Shown here: piece by piece, positions 33,322 through 41,636 of the stretch | Layout of the letters: every line of letters starts with the position of its first letter | How positions within the stretch are numbered: the stretch's first letter is position 1 | Assembly (NCBI RefSeq): GCF_003853415.1 | Contig: NZ_QTPP01000026.1 | Location: 1 to 64,000 of the forward strand | Source: Burkholderia sp. Bp9142 | GTDB lineage: Bacteria; Pseudomonadota; Gammaproteobacteria; Burkholderiales; Burkholderiaceae | Direction of reading: 5' to 3' | Length of the DNA: 64,000 bases | The notes under the pieces: model-generated | Seen by the model: only the letters and a program-made list of their open reading frames with translations | Databases searched by the model: none | What the model was told of the DNA's origin: nothing | Translations under genes and position numbers: made by a program

Positions 33322-33819
33322 ATGCCCCGCACGCCGACGGACCGCGCCCCGCCGCGCACCGTACGCGCCAAGACGCCCACGTCGACACTGCCCCGCAACA
33401 TCAGCACGCTGCGGCCGGTGCCGAGCGACGGCCGCGCGCAGCAGGTCACGGACGTCGTCGATGCGTTCCGGCGCCTGCGCGGCAGCGTGATGCGCTTCAT
33501 CCGGGTGTTCTCTGCCGCGACGGACGACACGCTGTCCGCACTGAGCCTGCGCGACCTGCTGGCGAGGCTCGCGCGCGACGCACGCGCCGCCCGCTTCACG
33601 CGGCTGTCCGACCTCGAACGCGCGATCGGGCTGGCACGCGGCCTCGAACGCACGCGCGACGACGTGTTCTCCGACGCATTCAGCAACGACCCGGCCGCGA
33701 TGCGCGACGCGGTGGCCGCGCTGGAGCGCGTCGACGTGCTGCTGGTCGGGCTGTGCGTCGAACACGTGATCGAACGTCACACGCCCGCATCGCACCCGGA
33801 ATCCGCCGCCCTCTGCTGA
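33322..33819 (+). CDS. Unknown 165-residue protein under a ModE-like box
   Basis: A basic, proline-rich N-terminus (PRTPTDRAPPRTVRAKTPTS) is followed by a helical region of about 110 residues (VVDAFRRLRGSVMRFIRVFS, LSLRDLLARLARDARAARFT, DAVAALERVDVLLVGLCVEH). No domain recognised and no signal peptide. GGAGA precedes the ATG. The ModE-like box directly upstream and the DUF2325 gene downstream suggest a role in molybdenum-linked physiology (inference). Confidence 0.7.
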   Translation: MPRTPTDRAPPRTVRAKTPTSTLPRNISTLRPVPSDGRAQQVTDVVDAFRRLRGSVMRFIRVFSAATDDTLSALSLRDLLARLARDARAARFTRLSDLERAIGLARGLERTRDDVFSDAFSNDPAAMRDAVAALERVDVLLVGLCVEHVIERHTPASHPESAALC

Positions 33820-33852
33820 GCCGCGAACCGCGCATTTTCCCGGCATTTCGTG

Positions 33853-33876
33853 CGTTATATTCCGTGGTATATTTCG
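33853..33876. promoter_or_regulatory. ModE-like box 2
   Basis: CGTTATAT-N8-ATATTTCG, same geometry as box 1; half-sites match at 6 of 8. It lies 52 bases before the DUF2325 gene. Confidence 0.7.
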
Positions 33877-33928
33877 CCGGTCTTTCGCGCATCCGTCTCC
33901 GGTCCGTCAGGTCCGGATCGAGGTCCAC

Positions 33929-35272
33929 ATGCACGCTCCGCCCTTTCGCCTGGCCCGCACGGCGGGTCTGCCATCGTCCGGCGGCTCTTCACCCGCGGGC
34001 GAAGGGCGAACCGACGCCTGCTGCGCGCCGTCCCGTGCGCAGCAAGTCGAGCTGAAGCGTCGTGCGCGCCTGTCCGAGCTCGATTCGAACCTGCACTGCT
34101 CGATCATCGGCACCTGCCTGACCACGCACGAACTGCGCAAGCTCGTGCCGAAATTCACGGATCTCGACCGCCAGCGCGCGACCGACCTGGAAATCCACCA
34201 CGCGGCCGTCGAGCTCGCGATCAAGGGCGCGGCCGGCGGCAAGGCACTGCACAAGGCGCTCGACGAACGCCATGCGGGTGCCATACGCGCATTCGACAAG
34301 GCGATGGACGCCGATGCGCTCCTCGCGCTGTGGCGGGACGCGCTGAAAAGCGGCGACATCCCGCCCGCGTACTGGGCGCTGATGACGCATCCGTGCACGA
34401 CGATGGGCGTGCGCCAGGCCGCGTTCGGCGACCTGCACATGCTGTCGCACCTCGTCGGCGCGGCGAATCGTGCGGATATTCGCCGGCTGGTCGCGCTCGA
34501 GGAAGAGAATGCGGCGCTGCACGCGAAGATCGAGCGGCAGCAGGCGCGCCTGCACGAGATGAGCATGGCGCGCGATGCCGCGCTGAAGGAGCGCGACGCG
34601 TGCATTGCCCGCCGGAACGTGCAGCCGATGCGTGCCGAAAGCGGGTTGCACGACGAAGTGCGCGAACTGCGCGAGGCGCTGGCCGCGCGCGACGAACGCG
34701 TTGCGCTGCACACGAGCCGCCGCGAGGCGGCGGAACAGCGGATCGCCGCCGAACAGGCGAGCGCCCGCGCGATGCGCGCACGGCTCGACGACCTGATGGC
34801 GATGGTGAGGACGCTGCGCGCCGAGGCGAGCGCGATCGAACAGGCGGTGCAGGCGTCGACCGGCGATCCGGCCGCGCCCGTGGCAGCGTCACTGTCGATG
34901 CTGCAGCGCAAGCGCATCGTCTACGTCGGCGGCCGGCCCGGGTCGAACCGCGCGATCCGGCGGATCGTCGAGACGGCGGGCGGCGAACTGACGCTGCACG
35001 ACGGCGGGATCGAAGATCGCAAGGGCCTGCTGGCCGCCGCGCTGCCGGGCGCGCACATGGTGGTGTTCCCGGTCGACTGCGTCGACCACGATTCGGTGAA
35101 CCTGCTCAAGCGCATGTGCGAACGCCACCAGATCGCTTACTACCCGCTGCGGACCGCGAGCGTCGCCAGTTTCGTCGAGCTGATCGGGCGGCTCTATGCG
35201 CATGCGCACGAGGTCATGCCGCCGGATGCGCAGACGGGCGAAGCGTCGCGCTTCTGCCTGCGGCATGGCTAG
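33929..35272 (+). CDS. DUF2325 domain protein with central coiled coil
   Basis: 447 residues. The N-terminal part carries conserved-looking Cys/His motifs: HCSIIGTCLTTHEL near residue 50, EIHHAAVELAIKG, MTHPCTT and AAFGDLHMLSHLVG. A coiled coil spans about 190-310. The C-terminal DUF2325 domain (about 325-445) begins RIVYVGGRPGSNRAIRRIVE and continues VVFPVDCVDHDSVNLLKRMC. DUF2325 is often found near redox and metal genes, but its function is not established. The Cys/His set could bind a metal or cluster. It is controlled by ModE-like box 2 and converges on the ModE gene. Confidence 0.85.
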   Translation: MHAPPFRLARTAGLPSSGGSSPAGEGRTDACCAPSRAQQVELKRRARLSELDSNLHCSIIGTCLTTHELRKLVPKFTDLDRQRATDLEIHHAAVELAIKGAAGGKALHKALDERHAGAIRAFDKAMDADALLALWRDALKSGDIPPAYWALMTHPCTTMGVRQAAFGDLHMLSHLVGAANRADIRRLVALEEENAALHAKIERQQARLHEMSMARDAALKERDACIARRNVQPMRAESGLHDEVRELREALAARDERVALHTSRREAAEQRIAAEQASARAMRARLDDLMAMVRTLRAEASAIEQAVQASTGDPAAPVAASLSMLQRKRIVYVGGRPGSNRAIRRIVETAGGELTLHDGGIEDRKGLLAAALPGAHMVVFPVDCVDHDSVNLLKRMCERHQIAYYPLRTASVASFVELIGRLYAHAHEVMPPDAQTGEASRFCLRHG

Positions 35273-35293
35273 CCACGTCAAACAACGCAGGCT

Positions 35294-35659
35294 TCAGCGG
35301 CGCACCATCCTGGTCAGCGCGGCGATCTCGCCCGCGCAGGCCGCGTAAGCGCGCGCCTCGATCTCGCGATAGAGCCGGATGATCTCCTCGCCGACCGGCG
35401 TGAGCACGCTGCCGCCGCCGCTCTGGCCGCCGTGTTCGGAAACCGTCGCGGGCGACTTCAGCGACCGGTTCAGCTCGTCCATCAGCAGCCACGCGCGCCG
35501 GTACGACATCTCGAGGCTGCGCGCCGCCGCCGAGATCGACCCGTGCTCGCGCACGGCCTCGAGCAGCGCGACCTTGCCCGGCCCGAGCGCGATCGTGCCG
35601 GCCTGCTGGATGCGCATTCTGAACCGCACCTCTGGCTTGGGGTGTGCCGAAGTCTTCAT
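35294..35659 (-). CDS. One-domain ModE (molybdenum-responsive winged-helix regulator)
   Basis: 121 residues matching the DNA-binding half of ModE: LGPGKVALLEAVREHGSISA, AARSLEMSYRRAWLLMDELN and GGQSGGGSVLTPVGEEIIRLY. Full ModE (about 260 residues) has two C-terminal Mop domains that bind molybdate; they are absent here, and the gene simply ends. The start is uncertain (35692, 35659 or 35617); 35659 gives the shortest N-tail with an ATG. It lies between genes carrying four matching ModE-like boxes, so it is their probable regulator. Confidence 0.85.
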   Translation of the reverse strand: MKTSAHPKPEVRFRMRIQQAGTIALGPGKVALLEAVREHGSISAAARSLEMSYRRAWLLMDELNRSLKSPATVSEHGGQSGGGSVLTPVGEEIIRLYREIEARAYAACAGEIAALTRMVRR

Positions 35660-35740
35660 CTTGTCTGCCGATGGAACGATGCGGGCAAGCATACACGATG
35701 GATCGCGCGGCGAACCGCCGGCGGCCTGCGCGGCACCCGC

Positions 35741-36232
35741 TCAGACCTCGAGCACGCGCGCGACGATCCCCGCCAGCCGCTTCACGTGACGCGGCGCGGA
35801 CAGCACGTCCGTGCCGGAGAACAGCAGCGGCGCGCCGTCGTCGATCGACAGCGGTGCGTCACCGCATGCGTATGCGACGATCACATGCTCGCCGACGGGC
35901 GTGTTGAACAGTTCATGCCACGAGAACGTGACCGCGTAGCCGTCGTGCGCATACGCGATGAACACCATCCGCTTGAAGTCGCCCGGCATGTCGTTGCGCA
36001 GCCCGGCGGCCTCGATCAGGTCCTTCAGCCGCGCGCCGCGATACGGCTGAACCGAGCGGATGAAGCGGTTCGTCGTGAAGCAGCGCAGGTCGAACGGCCC
36101 GGCGCTCACGCACGCGTGGCGGCGCAGGTCGTCGAGCGTCAGGGTCATCGTCCGCTCGAAGGCGCCAGCCAGCGCGATCGAACCCGCTGTCTCCTGATGC
36201 GCCGAAGGCGCTGTCGTGCCTGTCATCTCCAT
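35741..36232 (-). CDS. Small cytoplasmic molybdopterin-fold oxidoreductase-like protein
   Basis: 163 residues of the sulfite-oxidase/YedY molybdopterin fold: LTLDDLRRHACVSAGPFDLR, C51FTTNRFIRSVQPYRGARL, then DLIEAAGL, KRMVFIAYAHDGYAVTFSWH and GEHVIVAYACGDAPLSIDDG. Cys51 lies where the family's Mo-ligand Cys is expected, although the spacing to the PYRG motif is three residues longer than in YedY. There is no signal peptide. GGAGG is well placed before the ATG at 36232, and ModE-like box 3 abuts it. It precedes the ModE gene by about 80 bases on the same strand, so they may be co-transcribed. Confidence 0.8.
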   Translation of the reverse strand: MEMTGTTAPSAHQETAGSIALAGAFERTMTLTLDDLRRHACVSAGPFDLRCFTTNRFIRSVQPYRGARLKDLIEAAGLRNDMPGDFKRMVFIAYAHDGYAVTFSWHELFNTPVGEHVIVAYACGDAPLSIDDGAPLLFSGTDVLSAPRHVKRLAGIVARVLEV

Positions 36233-36242
36233 CGCCCGCCTC

Positions 36243-36266
36243 CGTTGTATCGGTCGATATATTACG
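36243..36266. promoter_or_regulatory. ModE-like box 3
   Basis: CGTTGTAT-N8-ATATTACG, same geometry as boxes 1, 2 and 4. It touches the ribosome site of the molybdopterin-fold gene, so bound ModE would block transcription start. Confidence 0.7.
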
Positions 36267-36461
36267 CCGGGAAACGTCCACAAGACAGAGTGCAGACCGC
36301 ATGCGCCGGATCACGGCACCGGATCACGCCCGGTGCGACGCCTCGCGTCAGGACAGCACGATGTTCCGGATGACCTCTTCGCCGACGGCTTCCCGGTGCG
36401 TCGAATTCAAGATGGTGCTCCCGTGCTGGTGAATGTGTGTCGGTGCGGTCGATCATTGTTT

Positions 36462-36485
36462 CGATATGCACCGTCGAATATATCG
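36462..36485. promoter_or_regulatory. ModE-like box 4
   Basis: CGATATGC-N8-ATATATCG. It lies about 200 bases upstream of box 3 and 285 bases before the acetyltransferase gene on the other strand. The rest of the 538-base gap (36233-36770) shows no supported gene. Confidence 0.65.
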
Positions 36486-36770
36486 CGTTCCGTGCCGGCG
36501 CGTTGCGCGGTTGCATGGCGCTTCGAGGTGCAACAGCGCTCCGGCGAATGAGCGGCATCGCCGCGATCCGCGATCCCGCACCGCCGGCCCAGGCTCGGCC
36601 GGTTCTGCGCCGATATCCCGCATAATCGGGCGTTGAACGGCGCCGCGGGGGAAGCATTGTGCGAGCGCAGCGATTCAAGAGAGGAACGGGCGCGATCCGG
36701 CTCGCCGCGGGCGGCGGGCGCTCGTCCGGGGGAATACCAGGCCATCCCGCTGAAGACAGGATACCGACAC

Positions 36771-37361
36771 ATGGACCGAGCCGAGCACATCAGCATCGAA
36801 CAGGCGGTCGATCTGCCCGCCGACGAACTGAACGGATGCGACTTTTCGTTCGAGATCGCGTGGGAGCTGAATGCGCCGTACCAGGATCTGCTCGATTTGC
36901 GCGCGCTGCCCGTGCGGCGCAAGGACTACGGCTTCGACCCGGCCGGCTGGGCGCGCGAAGCGTCCGGCGGCACCGCGCTGTTCCGCGCGACCGCGGGCGG
37001 GCGTCTCGCGGGCTTCGTCGCGATCACCGAAAGCTGGAACGGAATGGCCGAGATCGCGGAACTCGCGGTCGATCGCGCTTGCCGGCGGCAAGGGATCGGC
37101 CAGTTCCTGCTGGCGGCCGCGGAAGCGTGGGCACGCAGCCGCGGATTCGGCTTCATGCGGCTGGAAACGCAGGCGAACAATGTCGCGGCCTGCTGCACGT
37201 ACGCCCGCGCGGGCTTCGTTGTGGGCGGCCACGACCGCTTCCTGTACGCCGACGGCGCGAACGACGGCGAAGTCGCCCTCTTCTGGTACAAGGATCTGCG
37301 AGACGGGCAGACCGCGAAGAGCCGGACGGTCGATCCGGAATCGATGCGGCCGCTGCCCTGA
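36771..37361 (+). CDS. GNAT acetyltransferase (streptothricin-acetyltransferase-like)
   Basis: 196 residues. The acetyl-CoA core is MAEIAELAVDRACRRQGIGQ, FLLAAAEAWARSRGFGFMRL, ETQANNVAACCTYARAGFVV. The ordering and the FEIAWELNAPY segment resemble the Sat group, which inactivates streptothricin by N-acetylation; the true substrate is unverified. The start MDRAEHISIEQ is chosen for a normal domain border. Confidence 0.8.
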   Translation: MDRAEHISIEQAVDLPADELNGCDFSFEIAWELNAPYQDLLDLRALPVRRKDYGFDPAGWAREASGGTALFRATAGGRLAGFVAITESWNGMAEIAELAVDRACRRQGIGQFLLAAAEAWARSRGFGFMRLETQANNVAACCTYARAGFVVGGHDRFLYADGANDGEVALFWYKDLRDGQTAKSRTVDPESMRPLP

Positions 37362-37403
37362 CCCGCGACAGCCTGCCGCCTCGACGCCGGCCTTGCTGCT
37401 GCG

Positions 37404-38189
37404 TTACTTCCGCGTCGCGACGATGAACAGCCGCGGGAACGGCAGCAGCACGGTGCCGTCCTCGAACACCGGATAACCGTCCGGACCGGCGAGCGCATCG
37501 CGATAGCGCGCGACGAACGCGTCGCGTTCGCTGTCGTCCAGTGCCGCGAGGAACGGCCGCAGCGCGCTGCCCTTGAACCATTCGACGACCGCATCGACGC
37601 CGCCGCTCAACGGATGGTAGTACGTCGTGCGCCATACATCGACCCGCGAACACGACGGCGACAGCAGCGCATGGTAGTACCGCGCGTCGAACCGCTCGGT
37701 GCGCGCCGCGCTCTTCAGCTTGTCCGCCCACGGCCCGGCCGCGGCGACTTCGCGCATCAGCCGGTGGGCGGGTTCGTCGAGGTTGTCGGGCATCTGCACC
37801 GCGAGATGGCCGCGCGGCGCGAGCCGGCCGACGAGTGACGGGAACAGCGCATCGTGCGCGGGCACCCACTGCAGCACCGCGTTCGACAGGATCAGGTCAT
37901 AGCCGCCCGGATCGTCCCAGGTGGAAACATCCGCGAGATCGAAACGCAGCGCGGGCAGGCGCTTGCGCGCGGCCGCGATCATGTCCGGCGACGCGTCGAT
38001 GCCGCGGACCGTCGCGTCCGGTGCGCGCGCGATCAGCGCCTCGGTCGAATTGCCGGGCCCGCAGCCGATGTCGATCGCGGTATGGATCGGCGTATCGGGC
38101 ACCGCGGCCAGCAGGTCGCGGACGGGCCGCGTGCGTTCGTCTTCGAATCGCGCGTACTGTTTCGCGTATTGATCGAGTGGGGTCGTCAC
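37404..38189 (-). CDS. tam: Trans-aconitate 2-methyltransferase
   Basis: 261 residues (E. coli Tam 252). SAM-binding motif I is AIDIGCGPGNSTEAL; then DASPDMIAAARKRLP, FDLADVSTWD and DLILSNAVLQWVPAHDALFP, the last a Tam hallmark. It methylates trans-aconitate, an inhibitor of the TCA cycle. The GTG start at 38189 is preceded by AGGAGG at ideal spacing. Confidence 0.9.
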   Translation of the reverse strand: MTTPLDQYAKQYARFEDERTRPVRDLLAAVPDTPIHTAIDIGCGPGNSTEALIARAPDATVRGIDASPDMIAAARKRLPALRFDLADVSTWDDPGGYDLILSNAVLQWVPAHDALFPSLVGRLAPRGHLAVQMPDNLDEPAHRLMREVAAAGPWADKLKSAARTERFDARYYHALLSPSCSRVDVWRTTYYHPLSGGVDAVVEWFKGSALRPFLAALDDSERDAFVARYRDALAGPDGYPVFEDGTVLLPFPRLFIVATRK

Positions 38190-38199
38190 GGTATGCCTC

Positions 38200-38286
38200 C
38201 TGGTCAAGCGCAAGGCCGCACAGTTGTCACCCGCGGCGCAGGCGCTGTACGACATGATCGTCGAGCGCGCGACGCCGGGGCGGTGA
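38200..38286 (+). pseudogene. C-terminal remnant of a LysR-type regulator
   Basis: 28 codons before a TGA encode LVKRKAAQLSPAAQALYDMI plus VERATPGR, a typical LysR C-terminus (LSPAAQAL). Nothing upstream continues the gene, because tam begins on the other strand. It marks a deletion or replacement joint. Confidence 0.6.
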
Positions 38287-38301
38287 CGGCAGGCAAGGTG
38301 C

Positions 38302-38736
38302 TCAAAGCGTCTTGACCATGAACACGCGTGCCGTCCCTTCGGGCTCGCACGGCACTTCGCCGAATGCCTCGTAGCCGTGCTTCCGGTAAAAGTCCGGCGC
38401 CTGGAACGTAATCGTGTACAGCACCGCGCGGGCGCAGCCGCGCCGCTTCGCCTCCGCTTCGGCCTCGCGCAGCAGCCTGCTGCCGAAGCCGCCGCCACGC
38501 AGCGGTTCCGGCAGGTAGAAGAGATCGATGAAGAACAGGCCGAGCGACGTCCGGCCGGTGAGGCCGCCCAATACCTCGCCGGTCGCGGGATCGGTCACGT
38601 AGACGTCGAGCGCCGCCGTATCGGCGCGGCCCGTCATCGCGTGGTTGAATTCGCCGAGCTTGCGGCTGATGAAGTCGCGGGCGGCCGGCTGTTCGGTGTC
38701 GGTCAGCCGAAGAGCAACGGTGGGATGCGCGGTCAT
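38302..38736 (-). CDS. GNAT acetyltransferase
   Basis: 144 residues, one GNAT domain: LGLFFIDLFYLPEPLRGGGF, GSRLLREAEAEAKRRGCARA and TITFQAPDFYRKHGYEAFGE. It belongs to the large group of uncharacterised bacterial N-acetyltransferases (similar to the PA4866/YjaB-type fold). It stands downstream of nothing obvious and shares orientation with tam. Confidence 0.85.
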   Translation of the reverse strand: MTAHPTVALRLTDTEQPAARDFISRKLGEFNHAMTGRADTAALDVYVTDPATGEVLGGLTGRTSLGLFFIDLFYLPEPLRGGGFGSRLLREAEAEAKRRGCARAVLYTITFQAPDFYRKHGYEAFGEVPCEPEGTARVFMVKTL

Positions 38737-39009
38737 GAATTGAAGGCGTGCGTGAACGGGCCGCCGGACATGTGGAGCGTCTGCAGCGGGCGTCGCACGA
38801 CTATAGCGCGTCCGGCTGAATACTGGCGGGCGGAATCAGTGGTCGGGCGTGGCACAAGCCACGGCGACCGGATTCCTCGACGGGTATGCAGACGCAGGCC
38901 GGCTCCGAACCCCGGCCACGCATGCGGCACAATCTGCCCATCGGACGTCCGATAAACGAATCGACCGGAACGCCTGCGTGACGTTGAATCGACGCGAAAC
39001 GATCCCGCG

Positions 39010-39216
39010 TCAGTTGTACCCAAGAATCGCCACCGCCGCGACATCCGGCCGATCGATCGTGCTGCCGACGAGCGATGTCATCGGCTCCTGCAGCACGGCC
39101 TGATACGACGTCACGTGCGCCTCTTCCGGCGCGCCGGCTTGATCCCACACCGGTTCGTCGAATGCATCGAGGCCAGTGAAAAACCCGGGTTGCGTTTGCG
39201 TAAAAGTCATCTCCAC
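39010..39216 (-). CDS. Small hypothetical protein downstream of the DUF3422 gene
   Basis: 68 residues (MEMTFTQTQPGFFTGLDAFD, acidic, no hydrophobic segment). AGGAGTGGAG lies just before the ATG, and the gene starts 24 bases after the DUF3422 stop on the same strand, so co-transcription is likely. No family recognised. Confidence 0.6.
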   Translation of the reverse strand: MEMTFTQTQPGFFTGLDAFDEPVWDQAGAPEEAHVTSYQAVLQEPMTSLVGSTIDRPDVAAVAILGYN

Positions 39217-39240
39217 TCCTTTTTATATGTCGTCGATGTT

Positions 39241-40569
39241 CTAATTGGACTGCTTCAACGTGGCCGCATGGACGGTCGGCACGGGCGCGCCGTCACGCGC
39301 GGCCTCCGACCGCGCGAGCTGCGCGCGCGTGCGTCGCGTGATGCGAATCACCGCGAACACGACCGGCGCGATCAGCAGGCCTTCCGCCAGTTCGGGATCG
39401 ACCGGCAGGTTCATCACGTGCAGCGCCTTGAACGCCGCGGTCGCGAGCGACAGCACGTAGTACGAAATGGCTGCCACCGACAGCCCTTCGACCGCGTGCT
39501 GCAGATGAAGCTGGTTGCGCGCGGTGCGCTCCATGCCGGCCAGCAAACGCGTCACGTCCTTTTCCTGCGCGAGATTCACGCGCGTGCGCAGCAGGTCGAC
39601 CGCTCGCGCGATCCGCGCGGCGATCTGCTCGTGACGCGCCCACACGCTGCGGCAGGTTTCCATCGCCGGCGCGAAGCGCCGCTCCATGAATTCCGCGATC
39701 GTCGGCATTCCTTCGATGCGCTCCTCGCGCAGTTCCTGGATGCGCGCCAGCACGAGCTTTTCGTATGCACGCGACGCGCTGAAGCGGCCGCCGGACCCCG
39801 ACAGCGCCTCGACCCGCACCGCGAGATGCGTGAGCTTCACGAGCAGGGCCGCGTCGTCGCCTTCGGCGCCGCTCGCGTCCATCCGCTGCATCAGCGCATG
39901 CAGCGCCGCGTGGATCTCGTCGAGCTCGCGGCTCATCCGCCGCGCGACCGGCAACGCAAGCAGCGCCATCATCCGGTACGTCTCGATTTCATACAGGCGC
40001 TGCAGCAGGCGGCCGCCCTGCTCCTCGCGGAAATCCTCGTCGACGACGAGAAAGCGCATGAAGCCGTCGTCGCGCACGTGCCAGTCGCAGAACACCTTGC
40101 CGCCGCCGAGCACGCTGCTGCCGACGAGCGCGGGCCCATCGATCCAGCGGCGCAGGTCGCCGCACACGAGCCGCGCGGCGTCGCCCGACAGCAACTCCAT
40201 GCGCACCGCGACGAAGCGGATGCCCGCGAGCCGCGCGAACCAGGCGGCCGGGATCCCTTCGATCGCGAGATCGTCGAAATAGCCGGTGTCGCGACGCGGC
40301 GCGACGAACGTGAAGGTCGAGAATTCGGTGTGGCGTTCCCACTTCAGATGCCAGCCGCACGGCGACTGCACCGCGTAGTGGGTCGCGCCGTCCTGCGGCA
40401 CGGCGATGCCGGTGTCGCGGCACAGCGCGTGCAGCAGCGTTTCGTGGATGTCGGGCTGGCCGTCCGTGTAGATCGCGTAATGCGTGAGCGACACGGCTTC
40501 GGCGAGCCGCAGGAACGGCCGGGCATGCAATTCCGCGGCCAGTGCGGCGCGTAACGGATGATCCATCAT
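39241..40569 (-). CDS. DUF3422 family membrane-anchored protein
   Basis: 442 residues. The N-terminal soluble part begins HPLRAALAAELHARPFLRLA, the hallmark of DUF3422. A long helical region and two C-terminal hydrophobic segments follow (SVAAISYYVLSLATAAFKAL and LIAPVVFAVIRITRRTRAQL), the pattern expected for an inner-membrane protein with a large cytoplasmic domain. Function unknown. It is divergent from a LysR gene across 161 bases. Confidence 0.85.
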   Translation of the reverse strand: MMDHPLRAALAAELHARPFLRLAEAVSLTHYAIYTDGQPDIHETLLHALCRDTGIAVPQDGATHYAVQSPCGWHLKWERHTEFSTFTFVAPRRDTGYFDDLAIEGIPAAWFARLAGIRFVAVRMELLSGDAARLVCGDLRRWIDGPALVGSSVLGGGKVFCDWHVRDDGFMRFLVVDEDFREEQGGRLLQRLYEIETYRMMALLALPVARRMSRELDEIHAALHALMQRMDASGAEGDDAALLVKLTHLAVRVEALSGSGGRFSASRAYEKLVLARIQELREERIEGMPTIAEFMERRFAPAMETCRSVWARHEQIAARIARAVDLLRTRVNLAQEKDVTRLLAGMERTARNQLHLQHAVEGLSVAAISYYVLSLATAAFKALHVMNLPVDPELAEGLLIAPVVFAVIRITRRTRAQLARSEAARDGAPVPTVHAATLKQSN

Positions 40570-40730
40570 CGGTACACCACTCTTCCCTGTTCAGTCCTGC
40601 ACGCCGGTTCAGCCGGCCTGGCCGCCGCGTCGCCCTCGGGCACAACGCCAGCGTGATCGCACTATGGCAGACACACAGCAACAATAAAAACGCATAATGC
40701 TGATCGTTACGTTCAGTTTTCCTGATACCC

Positions 40731-41606
40731 ATGAAGATGCTCGATCACGACGTGCTGGCCACCGTCGTCGCCGTCGCGGAAACCGGCAACATGACCCGCG
40801 CCGCCGAAGCGGTGAACCGCTCGCAGTCGGCCGTGAGCATGCAGATCAAGAGCCTCGAGGATGCGATCGGCCGGCCGCTGTTCGTGCGCAAGCCGCGCAG
40901 CATCGTGCTGACGCGCGAAGGCGAGGTGCTGCTCGGATTCGCCAGACGAATGCTGGCGCTGCGCGACGAGGCGTGGGCGGCCGTGGTGCGGCCGGAAGTG
41001 ACCGGCAAGGTGGTCATCGGCGTGCCGGACGACTATGCGTCGTCGCTGCTGCCGTCGGTGCTGAAGAAGTTCTCGGCGACCTACCCGAAGGTCGAGATCC
41101 AGGTGATGGGGCTGCCGAGCAGCGCGCTCGCGCCGCTGATCAAGGACGGCACCGTCGATCTCGTGTGCGGCACGCGCATCAAGGGGCTGTCGGGCGACTT
41201 CATCCGCCACGAGCCGATGGCGTGGGCCGCGATGACGAACGGGCCGCGCGTGTGGGAAGAGCGGCCGTTGCCGATCGCGGTGTTCATGCCGGGCAGCGTC
41301 GCGCGTGAGAACGCGATCCGCAGCCTCGAACGCGCGAAGGTGCCGTACCGCACGTCATATGAAAGCCCGAGCCTGCTCGGGCTGCTCAGCATGGTCGAGG
41401 CCGGCCTCGCGGTCGCGCCGCTCGCGCGCTGCGCGATTCCGGCGCAACTGTCGATGCTCGGCCGCGCGCACGGGCTGCCCGATCTGCCGCCGCTCGAGCT
41501 GATCCTCGCGCGCAGCACGAAATCGAAGCGCCCGCCATGCGACTTTCTCGCGGAACAACTGATGGAAGATCTGCAACGGCAAACCGGCCAGACCAGCGAC
41601 GTCTGA
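40731..41606 (+). CDS. LysR-family transcriptional regulator
   Basis: 291 residues: HTH VVAVAETGNMTRAAEAVNRS, QSAVSMQIKSLEDAIG; effector domain begins VTGKVVIGVPDDYASSLLPS. It is divergent from the DUF3422 gene and probably controls it. The start may be the ATG at 40731 or the one two codons later. Confidence 0.9.
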   Translation: MKMLDHDVLATVVAVAETGNMTRAAEAVNRSQSAVSMQIKSLEDAIGRPLFVRKPRSIVLTREGEVLLGFARRMLALRDEAWAAVVRPEVTGKVVIGVPDDYASSLLPSVLKKFSATYPKVEIQVMGLPSSALAPLIKDGTVDLVCGTRIKGLSGDFIRHEPMAWAAMTNGPRVWEERPLPIAVFMPGSVARENAIRSLERAKVPYRTSYESPSLLGLLSMVEAGLAVAPLARCAIPAQLSMLGRAHGLPDLPPLELILARSTKSKRPPCDFLAEQLMEDLQRQTGQTSDV

Positions 41607-41636
41607 ACCACGGTCAGGCGCGCGCCGGCCGCGTCG

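Noticed and set aside
36262..36456. 64-codon minus-strand frame just downstream of ModE-like box 4
   Set aside because: No ribosome site, Arg-rich, ends inside box 3; kept only as a possible explanation for box 4.
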